This document shows, piece after piece, positions 1-7,309 of a stretch of 19,656 nt of DNA. The stretch spans positions 1 through 19,656 of the forward strand of contig CAUDCB010000021.1 in NCBI GenBank assembly GCA_958447915.1, written 5' to 3'. The notes beneath the pieces were generated by a model. That model was given only the letters and a program-made list of their open reading frames with translations, searched no databases and was not told the DNA's origin. Positions within the stretch are counted from its first letter, which is position 1, and every line of letters begins with the position of its first letter. Made by a program: the position numbers and the translations under genes. Source of the stretch: an uncultured Collinsella sp. Its GTDB lineage: Bacteria; Actinomycetota; Coriobacteriia; Coriobacteriales; Coriobacteriaceae.

Positions 1-823
1 GTGCGTAAATCGCCTGCGAGATTGCCTGCGCCACCGCCTCGTCTCCAAACAGAATATCGCTGATGCCGAGCCCTTCCGCTCCGCCATCGATACCGCTAGC
101 CTCGATGAGCTCCGTGAGCGCCTGCACGATTCGCTCCACATCGAGCGCCTGCTCCGAGTCGCTTGTCGCTACGAATAACAAACCACCGTCATAGGGTGCC
201 AGCATGTTGTGGCATCCGGCGAGGGTCGATTTTGCACAGAGACGTTCGATTTGCAAAAACGTACGCGGGTCGAGGGGTTCTGCAAACGATGCGAACAGGG
301 CGACCGCTTCGTCCAGAAATGACGGGTTGAGACGTCGGATGCGTCGGCAGATGGACTCGGGCGATACGTCTGTCCTCAGGGCATCGATCTCGCGCTGCGC
401 GAAGTCGATGGACGCGAGCTGCTCGATATGCCGTTTGACCTCATAGATGACGCTGTCAAAGAACAGTGAGTCGTCGGTCGTGAGAAAGACCGGGTAGTGC
501 CGCGCGTTGGCGTAGCGGATGGCTTGGTCGGGAATCGGGATGTGCAGGACGTTTTTGATGATGAGACCGCTCGTCCCCTTGGCGACGAGGTATTTCACGG
601 CTTCAGTGATGAGGTATGGGTCGTCCTTCGCATAGAGGAAGGTGCTGAGGACGATCTCGTCTGGGCTGAAGTTGACGCGCTGATACTTGTTCTTGAGGCC
701 GGGCATGAGTTCATAATCGAGGATCCCGACGCCGGAGACGGCACGCGAGACGCCGTCGCTGCCGGCGATTAGGCGGACCGACCCCTCATATTCCCGTGAG
801 AAGTCCGAGATGGTGTATAGCAT
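1..823 (-). CDS. PucR-family transcriptional regulator, N-terminal part (cut by window edge)
   Basis: The minus-strand frame is open from the window edge to the start, giving 274 residues without the C-terminus. The first ~130 residues match the PucR N-terminal sensory domain pattern: a motif like LIAGSDGVSRAVSGVGILDY, then SPDEIVLSTFLY, then VAKGTSGLIIKNV and a PVFLTTD segment. The helix-turn-helix of this family lies at the C-terminus and would be outside the window. PucR-type proteins usually control purine, amino-acid or other nitrogen catabolism genes. Two starts exist, 829 and 823. I chose 823 because the AAGGTGAT sequence (complementary to the 16S 3' end) is correctly spaced for it and too close to 829. 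The gene is divergent from the cyclodeaminase/aminotransferase pair, which makes that pair its likely target (inference). Confidence 0.8.
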   Translation of the reverse strand, partial: MLYTISDFSREYEGSVRLIAGSDGVSRAVSGVGILDYELMPGLKNKYQRVNFSPDEIVLSTFLYAKDDPYLITEAVKYLVAKGTSGLIIKNVLHIPIPDQAIRYANARHYPVFLTTDDSLFFDSVIYEVKRHIEQLASIDFAQREIDALRTDVSPESICRRIRRLNPSFLDEAVALFASFAEPLDPRTFLQIERLCAKSTLAGCHNMLAPYDGGLLFVATSDSEQALDVERIVQALTELIEASGIDGGAEGLGISDILFGDEAVAQAISQAIYA

Positions 824-976
824 CAACATCACCTTGTAAATCACTACAATTAGTACCGGTATTAATAGGATAATCGCACATCCGTATACAGTTGATGCGA
901 GAAATGGTTCAAATACCTGCTGATAAAATGAAAAATCAGATTGAGAATCGTTGTAGATTCCAACAATAAATGATCC

Positions 977-1005
977 TTGGCGGCATCGTTACTAAACCGT
1001 ACAGT
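977..1005 (+). promoter_or_regulatory. Candidate promoter of the cyclodeaminase operon
   Basis: TTGGCG (977-982), a 17-bp spacer and TACAGT (1000-1005) form a plausible sigma-A promoter, four of six matches in each box. The rest of the AT-rich divergent gap (824-1040) also holds a short inverted repeat, GAATC (945-949) and GATTC (956-960), which could be an operator for the divergent PucR-type regulator. Both calls rest on pattern alone. Confidence 0.35.
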
Positions 1006-1040
1006 GAAGCAACGTAAAGCTTTCGCTGAGAGGAGCGATG

Positions 1041-2072
1041 ATGGGGCAGATGGTGGTGCTATCGGCCGAGGAAGTTTCCAAGGTGCTGACGATTGAGGAT
1101 GCAATCGCTGCCGTGGAGGAGGCGTATCGCCAGAAGGCAACGGGCAAGGGTGTTGCGTGGCCGATGGTATATGAGCAGTTCGAGCCCGGCGTGGCCGATA
1201 TGGATATCCGCTCGGGCGAGTTGGCGGGAAGCGGCCTCTTCGGTCTCAAACTCACCGCTTGGTTCTCTCAGAATCCCAAAAAGGGGCTGCCCGAGATCTT
1301 TGGCACCACGCTGCTGTGCGACAACGCGACGGGCGAGCCGTTGGCGCTGCTCGATGCCTCTGCCGTCACCGGGCTTCGCACCGGTGCCGCCGCTGCGCTC
1401 GGTGCCAAGTGGCTGGCTCGGGCGGATGCGTCAAAACTGCTTGTTGCGGGTGCCGGCCATATGAGCACCTATATGGTGGCGGGCGTGCTCGCCGCCTGTC
1501 CCAAAGTGAGTGAGGTCAAGGTGTGGGAGCCGGTTTCCGATGCCGCGCCCGAGGCCCGCGTCGAGCGCATGCGAGACGAGGTCGCCCATATCTTGGGCGC
1601 CTGCGAGCATGCTCGCGAGGCATCCACCTATTCCATCGAGGCGACGGCCGACGGCCAAGGTGCCGCGGTAGAGGCCGACATCATCGTGACGATCACGCCG
1701 GCGACCAAGCCCATCATCCCCGGTGCATGGGTGCGCCCCGGTACGCATATCTCCTGCGTCGGTGCCGACATGCCCGGCAAGCAGGAGCTCGCCTCGGCGC
1801 TTGTCGCCCGTGCCGCTGTTTACGTCGACGACCGCGAGCAATCGGTCGCGTCCGGTGAGCTGGAGATTCCGGTTGCCGAGGGTGCCATCACGCCCGAGGA
1901 CATCAAAGCGGAGCTCGGCGAAGTCATCGCCGGCGCGGCTACGGGGCGTTCGGATGACGAGCAGGTGACGGTGTTCGATACGTCGGGCATCGCCGTTCAG
2001 GACCTTTCGGCATCGAAAATCGCCTACGACCGCGCCGTCGAGGCGGGGCTGGGCACCGTGGTGGAACTGTAA
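1041..2072 (+). CDS. Ornithine cyclodeaminase / mu-crystallin family NAD(P)-dependent enzyme
   Basis: 343 residues, the usual length of the family. Family landmarks are in order: GLKLT with the conserved Lys near residue 70, RTGAAAALGAKWLA (about 113-126), the dinucleotide-binding turn GAGHMS (137-142), ADIIVTIT (about 212-219), and VGADMPGKQEL with the Asp equivalent to the cyclodeaminase catalytic Asp at about 243. The C-terminal VFDTSGIAVQDLSASKIAY is also typical. Known members include ornithine cyclodeaminase, alanine dehydrogenase and ketimine (pyrroline-2-carboxylate) reductases, and sequence alone does not choose among them. The usual GAGxQA turn reads GAGHMS here. Two ATGs stand together at 1038 and 1041; AGGAG at 1031-1035 is better spaced for 1041. 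The next gene starts 24 nt after the stop, so the two are probably cotranscribed. Confidence 0.85.
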   Translation: MGQMVVLSAEEVSKVLTIEDAIAAVEEAYRQKATGKGVAWPMVYEQFEPGVADMDIRSGELAGSGLFGLKLTAWFSQNPKKGLPEIFGTTLLCDNATGEPLALLDASAVTGLRTGAAAALGAKWLARADASKLLVAGAGHMSTYMVAGVLAACPKVSEVKVWEPVSDAAPEARVERMRDEVAHILGACEHAREASTYSIEATADGQGAAVEADIIVTITPATKPIIPGAWVRPGTHISCVGADMPGKQELASALVARAAVYVDDREQSVASGELEIPVAEGAITPEDIKAELGEVIAGAATGRSDDEQVTVFDTSGIAVQDLSASKIAYDRAVEAGLGTVVEL

Positions 2073-2096
2073 GAAAGTCAAGGAAAGGAAGCGACA

Positions 2097-3227
2097 ATGC
2101 AGATCAAGGATTTCGCCGTCGAGCAGTGGATGAACGAGTGGGAGACCAAGTGCACTCACAACGTTGCGGAGACGTGCGTCTACTCCCTCACGCTCGACCA
2201 GCTGTTCGAGCTTACGAACACCGATAAGAAGGCGTGGCTCGATAGCCTGTGCTCGCGCCGATTCACCTACGGAGACATCGAGGGGCAGCCCGGCTTTCTC
2301 GAGGGGGTCGCGCGTCTCTATAAGACGGTCGAGCCCGGGCATATCGTGCCCACGCACGGCGCGACCGGTGCCAACTCCCTAGTTCTTTCCACGCTCGTCG
2401 AACCGGGCGATCATGTAGTCTCCGTCAAGCCCACCTACCAGCAGCTTTACTCGATTCCCGAGATGTGCGGTGCGAAGGTCGATATCCTTCAGCTCGACCG
2501 CAAGAGCGGCTACCACGTCGACGTCGACGCGCTCGATGCCCTGGTGACCGACGATACCAAGCTCATCTGCATCAATAACCCGGACAACCCCACGGGCGCC
2601 CTGCTCGACACCGATACGCTCAAGGCGATTGTCGAGGTCGCACGCAAACACGACGCGTGGGTGCTCTGCGACGAGGTCTACCGTCTGCTTACTCAGACGG
2701 ATGAGTACTCCGAGTCCGTGATTGACCTGTACGACAAGGCCATCGTCACCGCATCCATGTCCAAGGTCTGGTCGTTCGCCGGCCTGCGTTTGGGCTGGGC
2801 GGTTACCAAGAGCCCGGAGCTCCGTCGCGCACTGCTCTCGCATCGCGACTACAACCTGATTTCCGCCGGCATATTCAGCGAGTCGGTGGCGGAGCTGATT
2901 CTGGGCAACGCTTCCGTGATCCTTGAGCGCAGCCGTCGCATCGTCCGTCAGAACCTTGCTGTTCTGGAGAAGTGGGTCGAGAGCGAGCCGCACCTGTCGT
3001 TCGTCAAGCCCGAGGCGGGTACCACCGCGCTCGTGTATTACGACTACGACATCGACTCCAGGACGTTCTGCGTCGACATGATTAAGAAGTCCGGCGCGCT
3101 CGTCACCCCGGGCGATTGCTTCGAGGAGCCCAAGAGCATGCGCATCGGCTATGCATATTCCGATAACACCGACGACCTGCAGAAGGGCCTGGATGCTATC
3201 TCCGCGTACATGCGTACGCTCGAGTAG
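2097..3227 (+). CDS. PLP-dependent aminotransferase, class I/II
   Basis: 376 residues, fold-type I aminotransferase. Visible landmarks: THGATGANSLV (about 86-96) for the cofactor phosphate region, NNPDNPTG (160-167) with the conserved Asn, CDEVY (191-195) with the Asp that contacts the pyridine nitrogen, and ASMSKVWSFAGLRLGW (219-234) whose Lys223 should form the Schiff base. An MRIGY segment near the C-terminus carries the expected substrate-carboxylate Arg. The start has an AAGGAAAGGA Shine-Dalgarno region. It lies 24 nt after a cyclodeaminase/ketimine reductase-like gene and before a strong terminator, so the pair looks like a two-gene amino-acid operon. The substrate cannot be read from the sequence; it is not the Ic-type aspartate enzyme, which is a separate gene at 17003. 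Confidence 0.88.
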   Translation: MQIKDFAVEQWMNEWETKCTHNVAETCVYSLTLDQLFELTNTDKKAWLDSLCSRRFTYGDIEGQPGFLEGVARLYKTVEPGHIVPTHGATGANSLVLSTLVEPGDHVVSVKPTYQQLYSIPEMCGAKVDILQLDRKSGYHVDVDALDALVTDDTKLICINNPDNPTGALLDTDTLKAIVEVARKHDAWVLCDEVYRLLTQTDEYSESVIDLYDKAIVTASMSKVWSFAGLRLGWAVTKSPELRRALLSHRDYNLISAGIFSESVAELILGNASVILERSRRIVRQNLAVLEKWVESEPHLSFVKPEAGTTALVYYDYDIDSRTFCVDMIKKSGALVTPGDCFEEPKSMRIGYAYSDNTDDLQKGLDAISAYMRTLE

Positions 3228-3247
3228 AGGCTCGAGGCCGAAGTGAT

Positions 3248-3284
3248 GGGGCCGATTAGTTTAGGACCGGTCGGCCCCTTTTTT
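3248..3284 (+). terminator. Intrinsic terminator of the cyclodeaminase/aminotransferase operon
   Basis: GGGGCCGA (3248-3255) pairs perfectly with TCGGCCCC (3271-3278) and is followed by six T residues. It begins 21 nt after the aminotransferase stop. Confidence 0.9.
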
Positions 3285-3318
3285 CTCTCAAGGCTACCGA
3301 ACACTATTGTCACATTAG

Positions 3319-3356
3319 ATGCCCACGGGGTCGCATCGCTGCGACGCCGTGGGCAT
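3319..3356. repeat. Near-perfect 38-nt hairpin upstream of the response regulator
   Basis: ATGCCCACGG (3319-3328) pairs with CCGTGGGCAT (3347-3356). After one G/G mismatch, GTCGCA (3330-3335) pairs with TGCGAC (3340-3345) around a TCGC loop. There is no T-tract, so it is not an ordinary terminator, and it is separate from the terminator at 3248-3284. It lies 41 nt before the regulator start and overlaps a CATAAT (3354-3359) that could be a -10 box. It could be an operator or a 5'-UTR structure. Confidence 0.7.
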
Positions 3357-3397
3357 AATGGTGTGGAAAGTGCAAGTTACGAGAAACGGGAGGACAC

Positions 3398-4069
3398 ATG
3401 GCGCTGATCTATGTCGTTGAGGACGACGAGCCCATTCGTCGTGAGCTTGCCGATATCCTTGCCCGTGCCGGTTTTGAGGTTGAGGCCTGCGAATCGTTTG
3501 AGCATGTCTCGCGCGATATTCTCGCCGCCGCGCCCGACCTGGTGCTGCTCGACCTCACGCTTCCCGTCAAGGACGGCCAGCATATCTGCCACGAGGTTCG
3601 CCGCGAATCCGAGGTTCCCATCATCGTCCTCACGTCGCGCGCGACCGAGATCGACGAGGTCATGGCCATGACGCTCGGCGCAGACGACTTTGTTCCCAAG
3701 CCCTACAGCGCCCGTGTGCTCGTGGCGCGCATCAATGCCTTGCTGCGTCGCACCGCGGCGGCAGGCGAGCGCAGCACGCTCGTCCACAAGGGACTGGAGC
3801 TTGACCTCGCCCGCTCCATGGTCACCAATACGCAAACCGGCACTAGCACCGAGCTCACCAAAAACGAGCTGCGCATCCTCTCTTTGCTCCTGAGCCGCGC
3901 GGGCAAGATTGTCTCGCGCTCGGCCATCATGCAGGACCTGTGGGACTCCGATGCCTTTGTGGACGACAACACGCTCACCGTCAACATCAACCGCCTGCGC
4001 ACCACGCTCGAAAAAATCGGCATCAAGGGGTATTTGACGACGCACCGCGGCCAAGGCTATTCGGTCTAG
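3398..4069 (+). CDS. OmpR/PhoB-family response regulator
   Basis: 223 residues. The receiver domain (1-about 115) has the acidic pocket EDD (8-10), phospho-acceptor Asp52 in LLDLTLP, Thr79 in VLTS and Lys101 in PKPYS. The C-terminal winged helix (about 128-223) has LTKNELRILSLLLSRAGKIVSR, the recognition region VDDNTLTVNINRLR and the terminal THRGQGYSV. The overall form resembles BceR/GraR-type regulators that respond to cell-wall antibiotics. GGGAGG at 3388-3393 supports the ATG at 3398. The cognate kinase starts 9 nt after the stop, so the two are translated from one transcript. Confidence 0.93.
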   Translation: MALIYVVEDDEPIRRELADILARAGFEVEACESFEHVSRDILAAAPDLVLLDLTLPVKDGQHICHEVRRESEVPIIVLTSRATEIDEVMAMTLGADDFVPKPYSARVLVARINALLRRTAAAGERSTLVHKGLELDLARSMVTNTQTGTSTELTKNELRILSLLLSRAGKIVSRSAIMQDLWDSDAFVDDNTLTVNINRLRTTLEKIGIKGYLTTHRGQGYSV

Positions 4070-4078
4070 GGGCCGGCT

Positions 4079-5122
4079 ATGTCGTTTGGCAAGTTCTTTA
4101 AAGATGCGCTGCTTCCCGTCGCCGTGTGGACCTGCGGCGTGCTGCTGAGCTGCTTTGTCCTGACGGTCGCCGGGGCCCCGGCATCTATCGTGGTCGTGGC
4201 GGTTGGCGTATCCTTTATTTTCGGTATGCTCGGCATCGTGATCGAGTACGCTCGCCGTCGCCGTTTTCTGCGCCAGCTGGAGCGTGCGGCAGAGGAGCTC
4301 GAGAGTCCCGCATGGGTGCAGGAGATGGTGCAATGCCCGACCTATGCCGAGGGCGAGCTCGAGTACGAGGTCTTGCGCCGGGTGGGCAAAGCCGCTTGCG
4401 ACGAGGTTGCCGAAGGCCGGCGTCAGACCGATGACTATCGCGACTATATCGAGAGTTGGGTCCACGAGGCCAAGCTGCCTCTGGCGGCGGCTCACCTGAT
4501 TTTGGAAAACCTGGACGGCAGCGAAGACGACCTGTCGCGCGTGGATGACCTGGGCCGTGAGTTGGCTCGCGTGGAGCGCTATATCGACCAGGCGCTGTAC
4601 TATGCGCGCTCGGAAGTCGTGGAGCGTGACTACCTGATTCGCCGCTGGGATCTTAAGACCCTGGTGACGGGCGCGATCAAGGCCAACGCGCGTGAGCTCA
4701 TCGCGGCGCACGTGGCCCCGGTGTGCGAGAACCTCGACTTTGAGGTGTTTACCGACGAGAAGTGGCTCGAGTTTATTCTGGGCCAGCTCATTCAGAACAG
4801 CATTAAATATGCGCGTGAGGACGGCGCAAAGATCGTGTTTTCGGGCGCGTTGCTGGACGAGGGCCTGGCAAGCGAGCGCATCGAGCTTACCGTCGCGGAC
4901 AACGGCTGCGGCGTGTGTGCGGCAGACCTGCCGCGCGTGTTCGAGAAGGGTTTTACCGGCGACAACGGCCGCACCACCAAGCGCGCAACGGGCATCGGCC
5001 TCTACCTGGTGGCACGTCTGTGCTCCAAGATGGGCATCGACGTCACCGCATCGTCCGAGCCCAGCGAAGGCTTCGTCGTAACATTCGCTTTTTCAACGAA
5101 TAAGTTCCAATACTTTGAGTAG
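4079..5122 (+). CDS. Intramembrane-sensing (Bce-like) sensor histidine kinase
   Basis: 347 residues. Two membrane helices (about 10-31 and 36-56) are joined by only about four residues, so there is almost no extracellular sensor, as in the BceS/GraS group. The dimerisation helix has IESWVHEAKLPLAA with phospho-acceptor His129. The ATPase domain shows the N box (LIQNSIKYA, Asn240), G1 DNGCGV (274-279), the F box FEKGFTG (289-294) and G2 ATGIGLYL (303-310). All catalytic motifs are intact. Kinases of this architecture normally sense peptide antibiotics through a partner ABC transporter (BceAB type). None is encoded here. The undecaprenyl-diphosphatase gene lies about 1 kb downstream, which may be a functional link (inference). 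Confidence 0.92.
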   Translation: MSFGKFFKDALLPVAVWTCGVLLSCFVLTVAGAPASIVVVAVGVSFIFGMLGIVIEYARRRRFLRQLERAAEELESPAWVQEMVQCPTYAEGELEYEVLRRVGKAACDEVAEGRRQTDDYRDYIESWVHEAKLPLAAAHLILENLDGSEDDLSRVDDLGRELARVERYIDQALYYARSEVVERDYLIRRWDLKTLVTGAIKANARELIAAHVAPVCENLDFEVFTDEKWLEFILGQLIQNSIKYAREDGAKIVFSGALLDEGLASERIELTVADNGCGVCAADLPRVFEKGFTGDNGRTTKRATGIGLYLVARLCSKMGIDVTASSEPSEGFVVTFAFSTNKFQYFE

Positions 5123-5146
5123 TCGGGCCGTCTTGCGGTGCGGACG

Positions 5147-5211
5147 GCTATGTTCCCGAACGTGAACTTAGCTAAAGCAATTGGCGCTATGTTCCCGAAC
5201 GGGAACATAGC
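5147..5211. repeat. Two tandem 26-bp palindromes, operator-like
   Basis: The copy at 5186-5211 is a perfect palindrome: half-site GCTATGTTCCCG, a central AA, then the exact reverse complement. The copy at 5147-5172 has the same left half and two mismatches in the right half. The centres are 39 bp apart. They lie just after the kinase stop codon, between convergent genes. The symmetry and tandem arrangement suggest either a protein-binding site or a dispersed palindromic repeat. I did not see a further copy elsewhere in the window. Confidence 0.75.
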
Positions 5212-5239
5212 CATGAGGCTCAAATGAATCTCCTATAAC

Positions 5240-5278
5240 AAAAACGTGCCGCCCCAACCGGGTGGCATGCCATCTTTT
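5240..5278. terminator. Bidirectional intrinsic terminator between the kinase gene and usp
   Basis: GTGCCGCCC (5246-5254) pairs with GGGTGGCAT (5260-5268) with two G-U wobbles around a five-base loop. On the plus strand it is followed by ATCTTTTATC. On the minus strand it is followed by a GTTTTTG run, so it can end both the kinase transcript and the usp transcript. Confidence 0.65.
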
Positions 5279-5309
5279 ATCAGCCAACTCGCTGAAGTAC
5301 GGTGACGAA

Positions 5310-5400
5310 GGCGCAAGGCCGGGAGGGGTTATCTAAGCCGACATCCCGCAGCCGCGAAGCGGCGAGGACATCGGCGTGATAACCCCGCAGGCCTTGCGCC
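5310..5400. repeat. 91-nt compound hairpin in the usp 3' UTR
   Basis: Nested complementary blocks: GGCGCAAGGCC (5310-5320) with 5390-5400, GGGGTTATC (5325-5333) with 5378-5386, GCCGA (5337-5341) with TCGGC (5371-5375), and GCCGC (5351-5355) with GCGGC (5359-5363), separated by short internal loops. It begins 13 nt past the usp stop and lies before the terminator at 5240-5278, so it would be transcribed as part of the usp 3' UTR. It has no T-tract of its own and no coding content. Confidence 0.75.
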
Positions 5401-5413
5401 GGCGGGAAGGAAC

Positions 5414-5851
5414 CTACTTCACGACCAGAATGTCGCAATCCGTATTGCGCAGCAGGAACGTCGAAATCGAGCCCAGTAGCGCGTACTTAATTGAGGACAG
5501 GCCGCGGGCGCCGCAGAGCACCAGATCGGGCTTGACCACGTCGAGCATCTCATCCTTAAGCGTCTCACGAATGCGGCCGGTACGAATCATGACCTCGACC
5601 TCGGGAATGTCGGGATTGGCCTTGGCCTCCTCGAGCTGCTTGGCGATGGAGTTGTTAAAGGCCTCCTCCAAGCCGTTGACCAGGTCGACCGGATAGGAAC
5701 CGGCGCTCTCGAGCGCGGTGGAGTCGATGACGTGGCCGATGATCAGCTTAGCGCCGTTGTTCGCGGCGACCTTGATGGCGCGTGCGAGCACAAAATCCTG
5801 CTGCTCAGTACCGTCGAGTGAAACAAATACCTTGGTGTAGCCCTCGTTCAT
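5414..5851 (-). CDS. Universal stress protein, UspA family (ATP-binding type)
   Basis: 145 residues, a single Usp domain. It starts with the typical beta-strand YTKVFVSLDGTEQQ, has GAKLIIGHVID in the middle and ends with NTDCDILVVK. The nucleotide-binding signature G-2x-G-9x-G-S is present as GARG, nine residues, then GS (about 113-127), which marks the ATP-binding MJ0577-like subgroup. The ATG has a strong AAGGAGG site. The gene is convergent with the kinase gene and divergent from uppP. Such proteins act in the cytoplasm in stress survival; the specific role cannot be read. The 249-nt gap to uppP holds no clear gene or promoter pair that I can support. Confidence 0.92.
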   Translation of the reverse strand: MNEGYTKVFVSLDGTEQQDFVLARAIKVAANNGAKLIIGHVIDSTALESAGSYPVDLVNGLEEAFNNSIAKQLEEAKANPDIPEVEVMIRTGRIRETLKDEMLDVVKPDLVLCGARGLSSIKYALLGSISTFLLRNTDCDILVVK

Positions 5852-6100
5852 GGTTTCCTCCTTGGTCTATCGCACGGGCGCGGGGCTCGTGCGTCGGGCG
5901 GGCGCGGGTGCGTTGGCCGCCGGATACTTTACCTTGTTGCAGTTATACCCAAGGATTTCGGTTTGACCGCTCGCAATTCTGTGAACGGGCGAGTTTTTTG
6001 GTAAGGGTAGGCGCGGTCGCACCGCCAACGGTTGATAATGGGACATCGCCCGCATCGTCCGCAGAACATCTACCGGCGGGTGTCTAATGAGGGGGTCCCT

Positions 6101-7081
6101 TTGGATATTATCGAGCTTCTAAAATCTGCCTTCATGGGCCTGGTCGAGGGCATCACCGAATGGCTGCCTGTTTCGTCGACCGGTCACATGATCTTGGTGG
6201 ACGAGTTCGTCAAGATGAACGTGAGCGAGACGTTCTGGAATATGTTCCTGGTCGTGATTCAGCTTGGCGCCATTTTGGCCGTCTGCGTCCTGTTCTTCTA
6301 CGACCTTAACCCGTTTTCTCCCAGCAAGGGCAAGGAGGGCCGTCGCGACACCTGGGTGCTGTGGGGCAAGATTGTGCTCGGCTGCATTCCCGCTGCGGCA
6401 ATCGGTCTGCCGCTCAACGACTGGATGGAGGAGCATTTCTACAATGCTCCCGTCGTGGCGCTGGCGCTCATTGTGTACGGCGTGCTGTTTATCGTGATTG
6501 AGAACTGGCGCGCGAGCAAGCGCGACCAGGCCGCTCTTGCCGGTTCGTTTGGTTCTCGTGCTGTGGTGTCGGGTGGACGTCCCGCCGGTGCGCACTTTGC
6601 GGCGCCCGCCGCGGCTACCGCCGAGGATGAGGGCGATGACGATAGCCTGGACTTTGGCTCCATCACTACGCTCGAGGATCTGAGCTGGAAGACCGCGCTG
6701 GGTATCGGTTGCTTCCAGGTGCTTTCGCTGATTCCGGGCACATCGCGCTCCGGCTCCACCATTATCGGTGGCCTGCTTTTGGGCTGCACGCGCTCGGTGG
6801 CGTCTAAGTTTACGTTCTTCCTGGCCATCCCTGTCATGTTTGGCGCGAGTGCGCTCAAGCTGGTCAAGTACTTCATCAAGGGCGGCACGTTCGGCGCCAA
6901 CGAGGTCGCTATCTTGGGCGTGGGCTGCGTTGTGGCCTTTGTGGTTTCGCTCATCGCCATCAAGTGGCTCATGGGCTTCGTCCGCCGTCACGACTTTAAG
7001 TGCTTCGGTGTTTACCGCATCATCCTGGGCATCGTAGTGCTCGCATACTTCTTTGTTCTGGAGCCTATGCTCGGCCTCTAA
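6101..7081 (+). CDS. uppP: Undecaprenyl-diphosphatase (bacitracin resistance protein BacA/UppP)
   Basis: Integral membrane enzyme that dephosphorylates undecaprenyl diphosphate to recycle the cell-wall lipid carrier. Both family signatures are intact: EGITEWLPVSSTGH (residues 16-29, with the catalytic Glu pair and His) and PGTSRSG (212-218, with the essential Arg). I place the start at TTG 6101 because GAGGGGG lies just upstream and the protein then begins MDIIELLKSAFMGLVEG like other family members; the open frame reaches further up to 6032 but without family similarity. At 326 residues it is longer than the usual ~270. The extra length is a hydrophilic Ala/Gly/acidic segment at about 139-190, in a loop between membrane helices. 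The Bce-like two-component system about 1 kb upstream may be related in function (inference). Confidence 0.93.
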   Translation: MDIIELLKSAFMGLVEGITEWLPVSSTGHMILVDEFVKMNVSETFWNMFLVVIQLGAILAVCVLFFYDLNPFSPSKGKEGRRDTWVLWGKIVLGCIPAAAIGLPLNDWMEEHFYNAPVVALALIVYGVLFIVIENWRASKRDQAALAGSFGSRAVVSGGRPAGAHFAAPAAATAEDEGDDDSLDFGSITTLEDLSWKTALGIGCFQVLSLIPGTSRSGSTIIGGLLLGCTRSVASKFTFFLAIPVMFGASALKLVKYFIKGGTFGANEVAILGVGCVVAFVVSLIAIKWLMGFVRRHDFKCFGVYRIILGIVVLAYFFVLEPMLGL

Positions 7082-7217
7082 CTTAATCGACGCTGCGCGG
7101 CGGCCATGACATCGGCGGTTTCGTGATTGTCAATAGATTGGTGCAAAGTAACCTGATCCCATTGCGCCAAATCCGCTGGGGTGGGCCTGATGGCGGCGCA
7201 CGGAGTCGTGGTGTGAT

Positions 7218-7248
7218 TTGCGTCGGTGTCCGCGCGGCTCGGTATACT
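7218..7248 (+). promoter_or_regulatory. Candidate promoter of pcrA
   Basis: TATACT (7243-7248) is a good -10 box. TTGCGT (7218-7223) is a possible -35 box, but the spacer is 19 bp, longer than ideal. The start codon is about 60 nt downstream. Confidence 0.45.
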
Positions 7249-7309
7249 GGTACGGCTCAAACTATGGCGCTGCCCGCAGGCGCGCCGTCCGTCAGATGAG
7301 GAGTCGCCC

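Noticed and set aside
497..772. Plus-strand 91-residue frame near the left edge
   Set aside because: It overlaps the PucR-type gene on the other strand, which has family similarity and a good Shine-Dalgarno site.
3377..4711. 444-residue minus-strand frame over the two-component genes
   Set aside because: Shadow of the regulator and kinase genes, both of which have complete catalytic motifs on the plus strand.
3398..5122. Complete BceRSAB antibiotic-resistance module
   Set aside because: Regulator and kinase are present but no ABC transporter genes are; the next gene is a universal stress protein on the other strand.
5186..5211. LexA (SOS) box
   Set aside because: The palindrome contains GTTC and GAAC, but in the opposite order from the Gram-positive SOS box (GAAC-N4-GTTC with CGAAC ends), so it is not a LexA site as far as I can see.
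5310..5400. Intrinsic terminator
   Set aside because: The hairpin lacks a T-tract on either strand, and a better bidirectional terminator lies next to it at 5240-5278.
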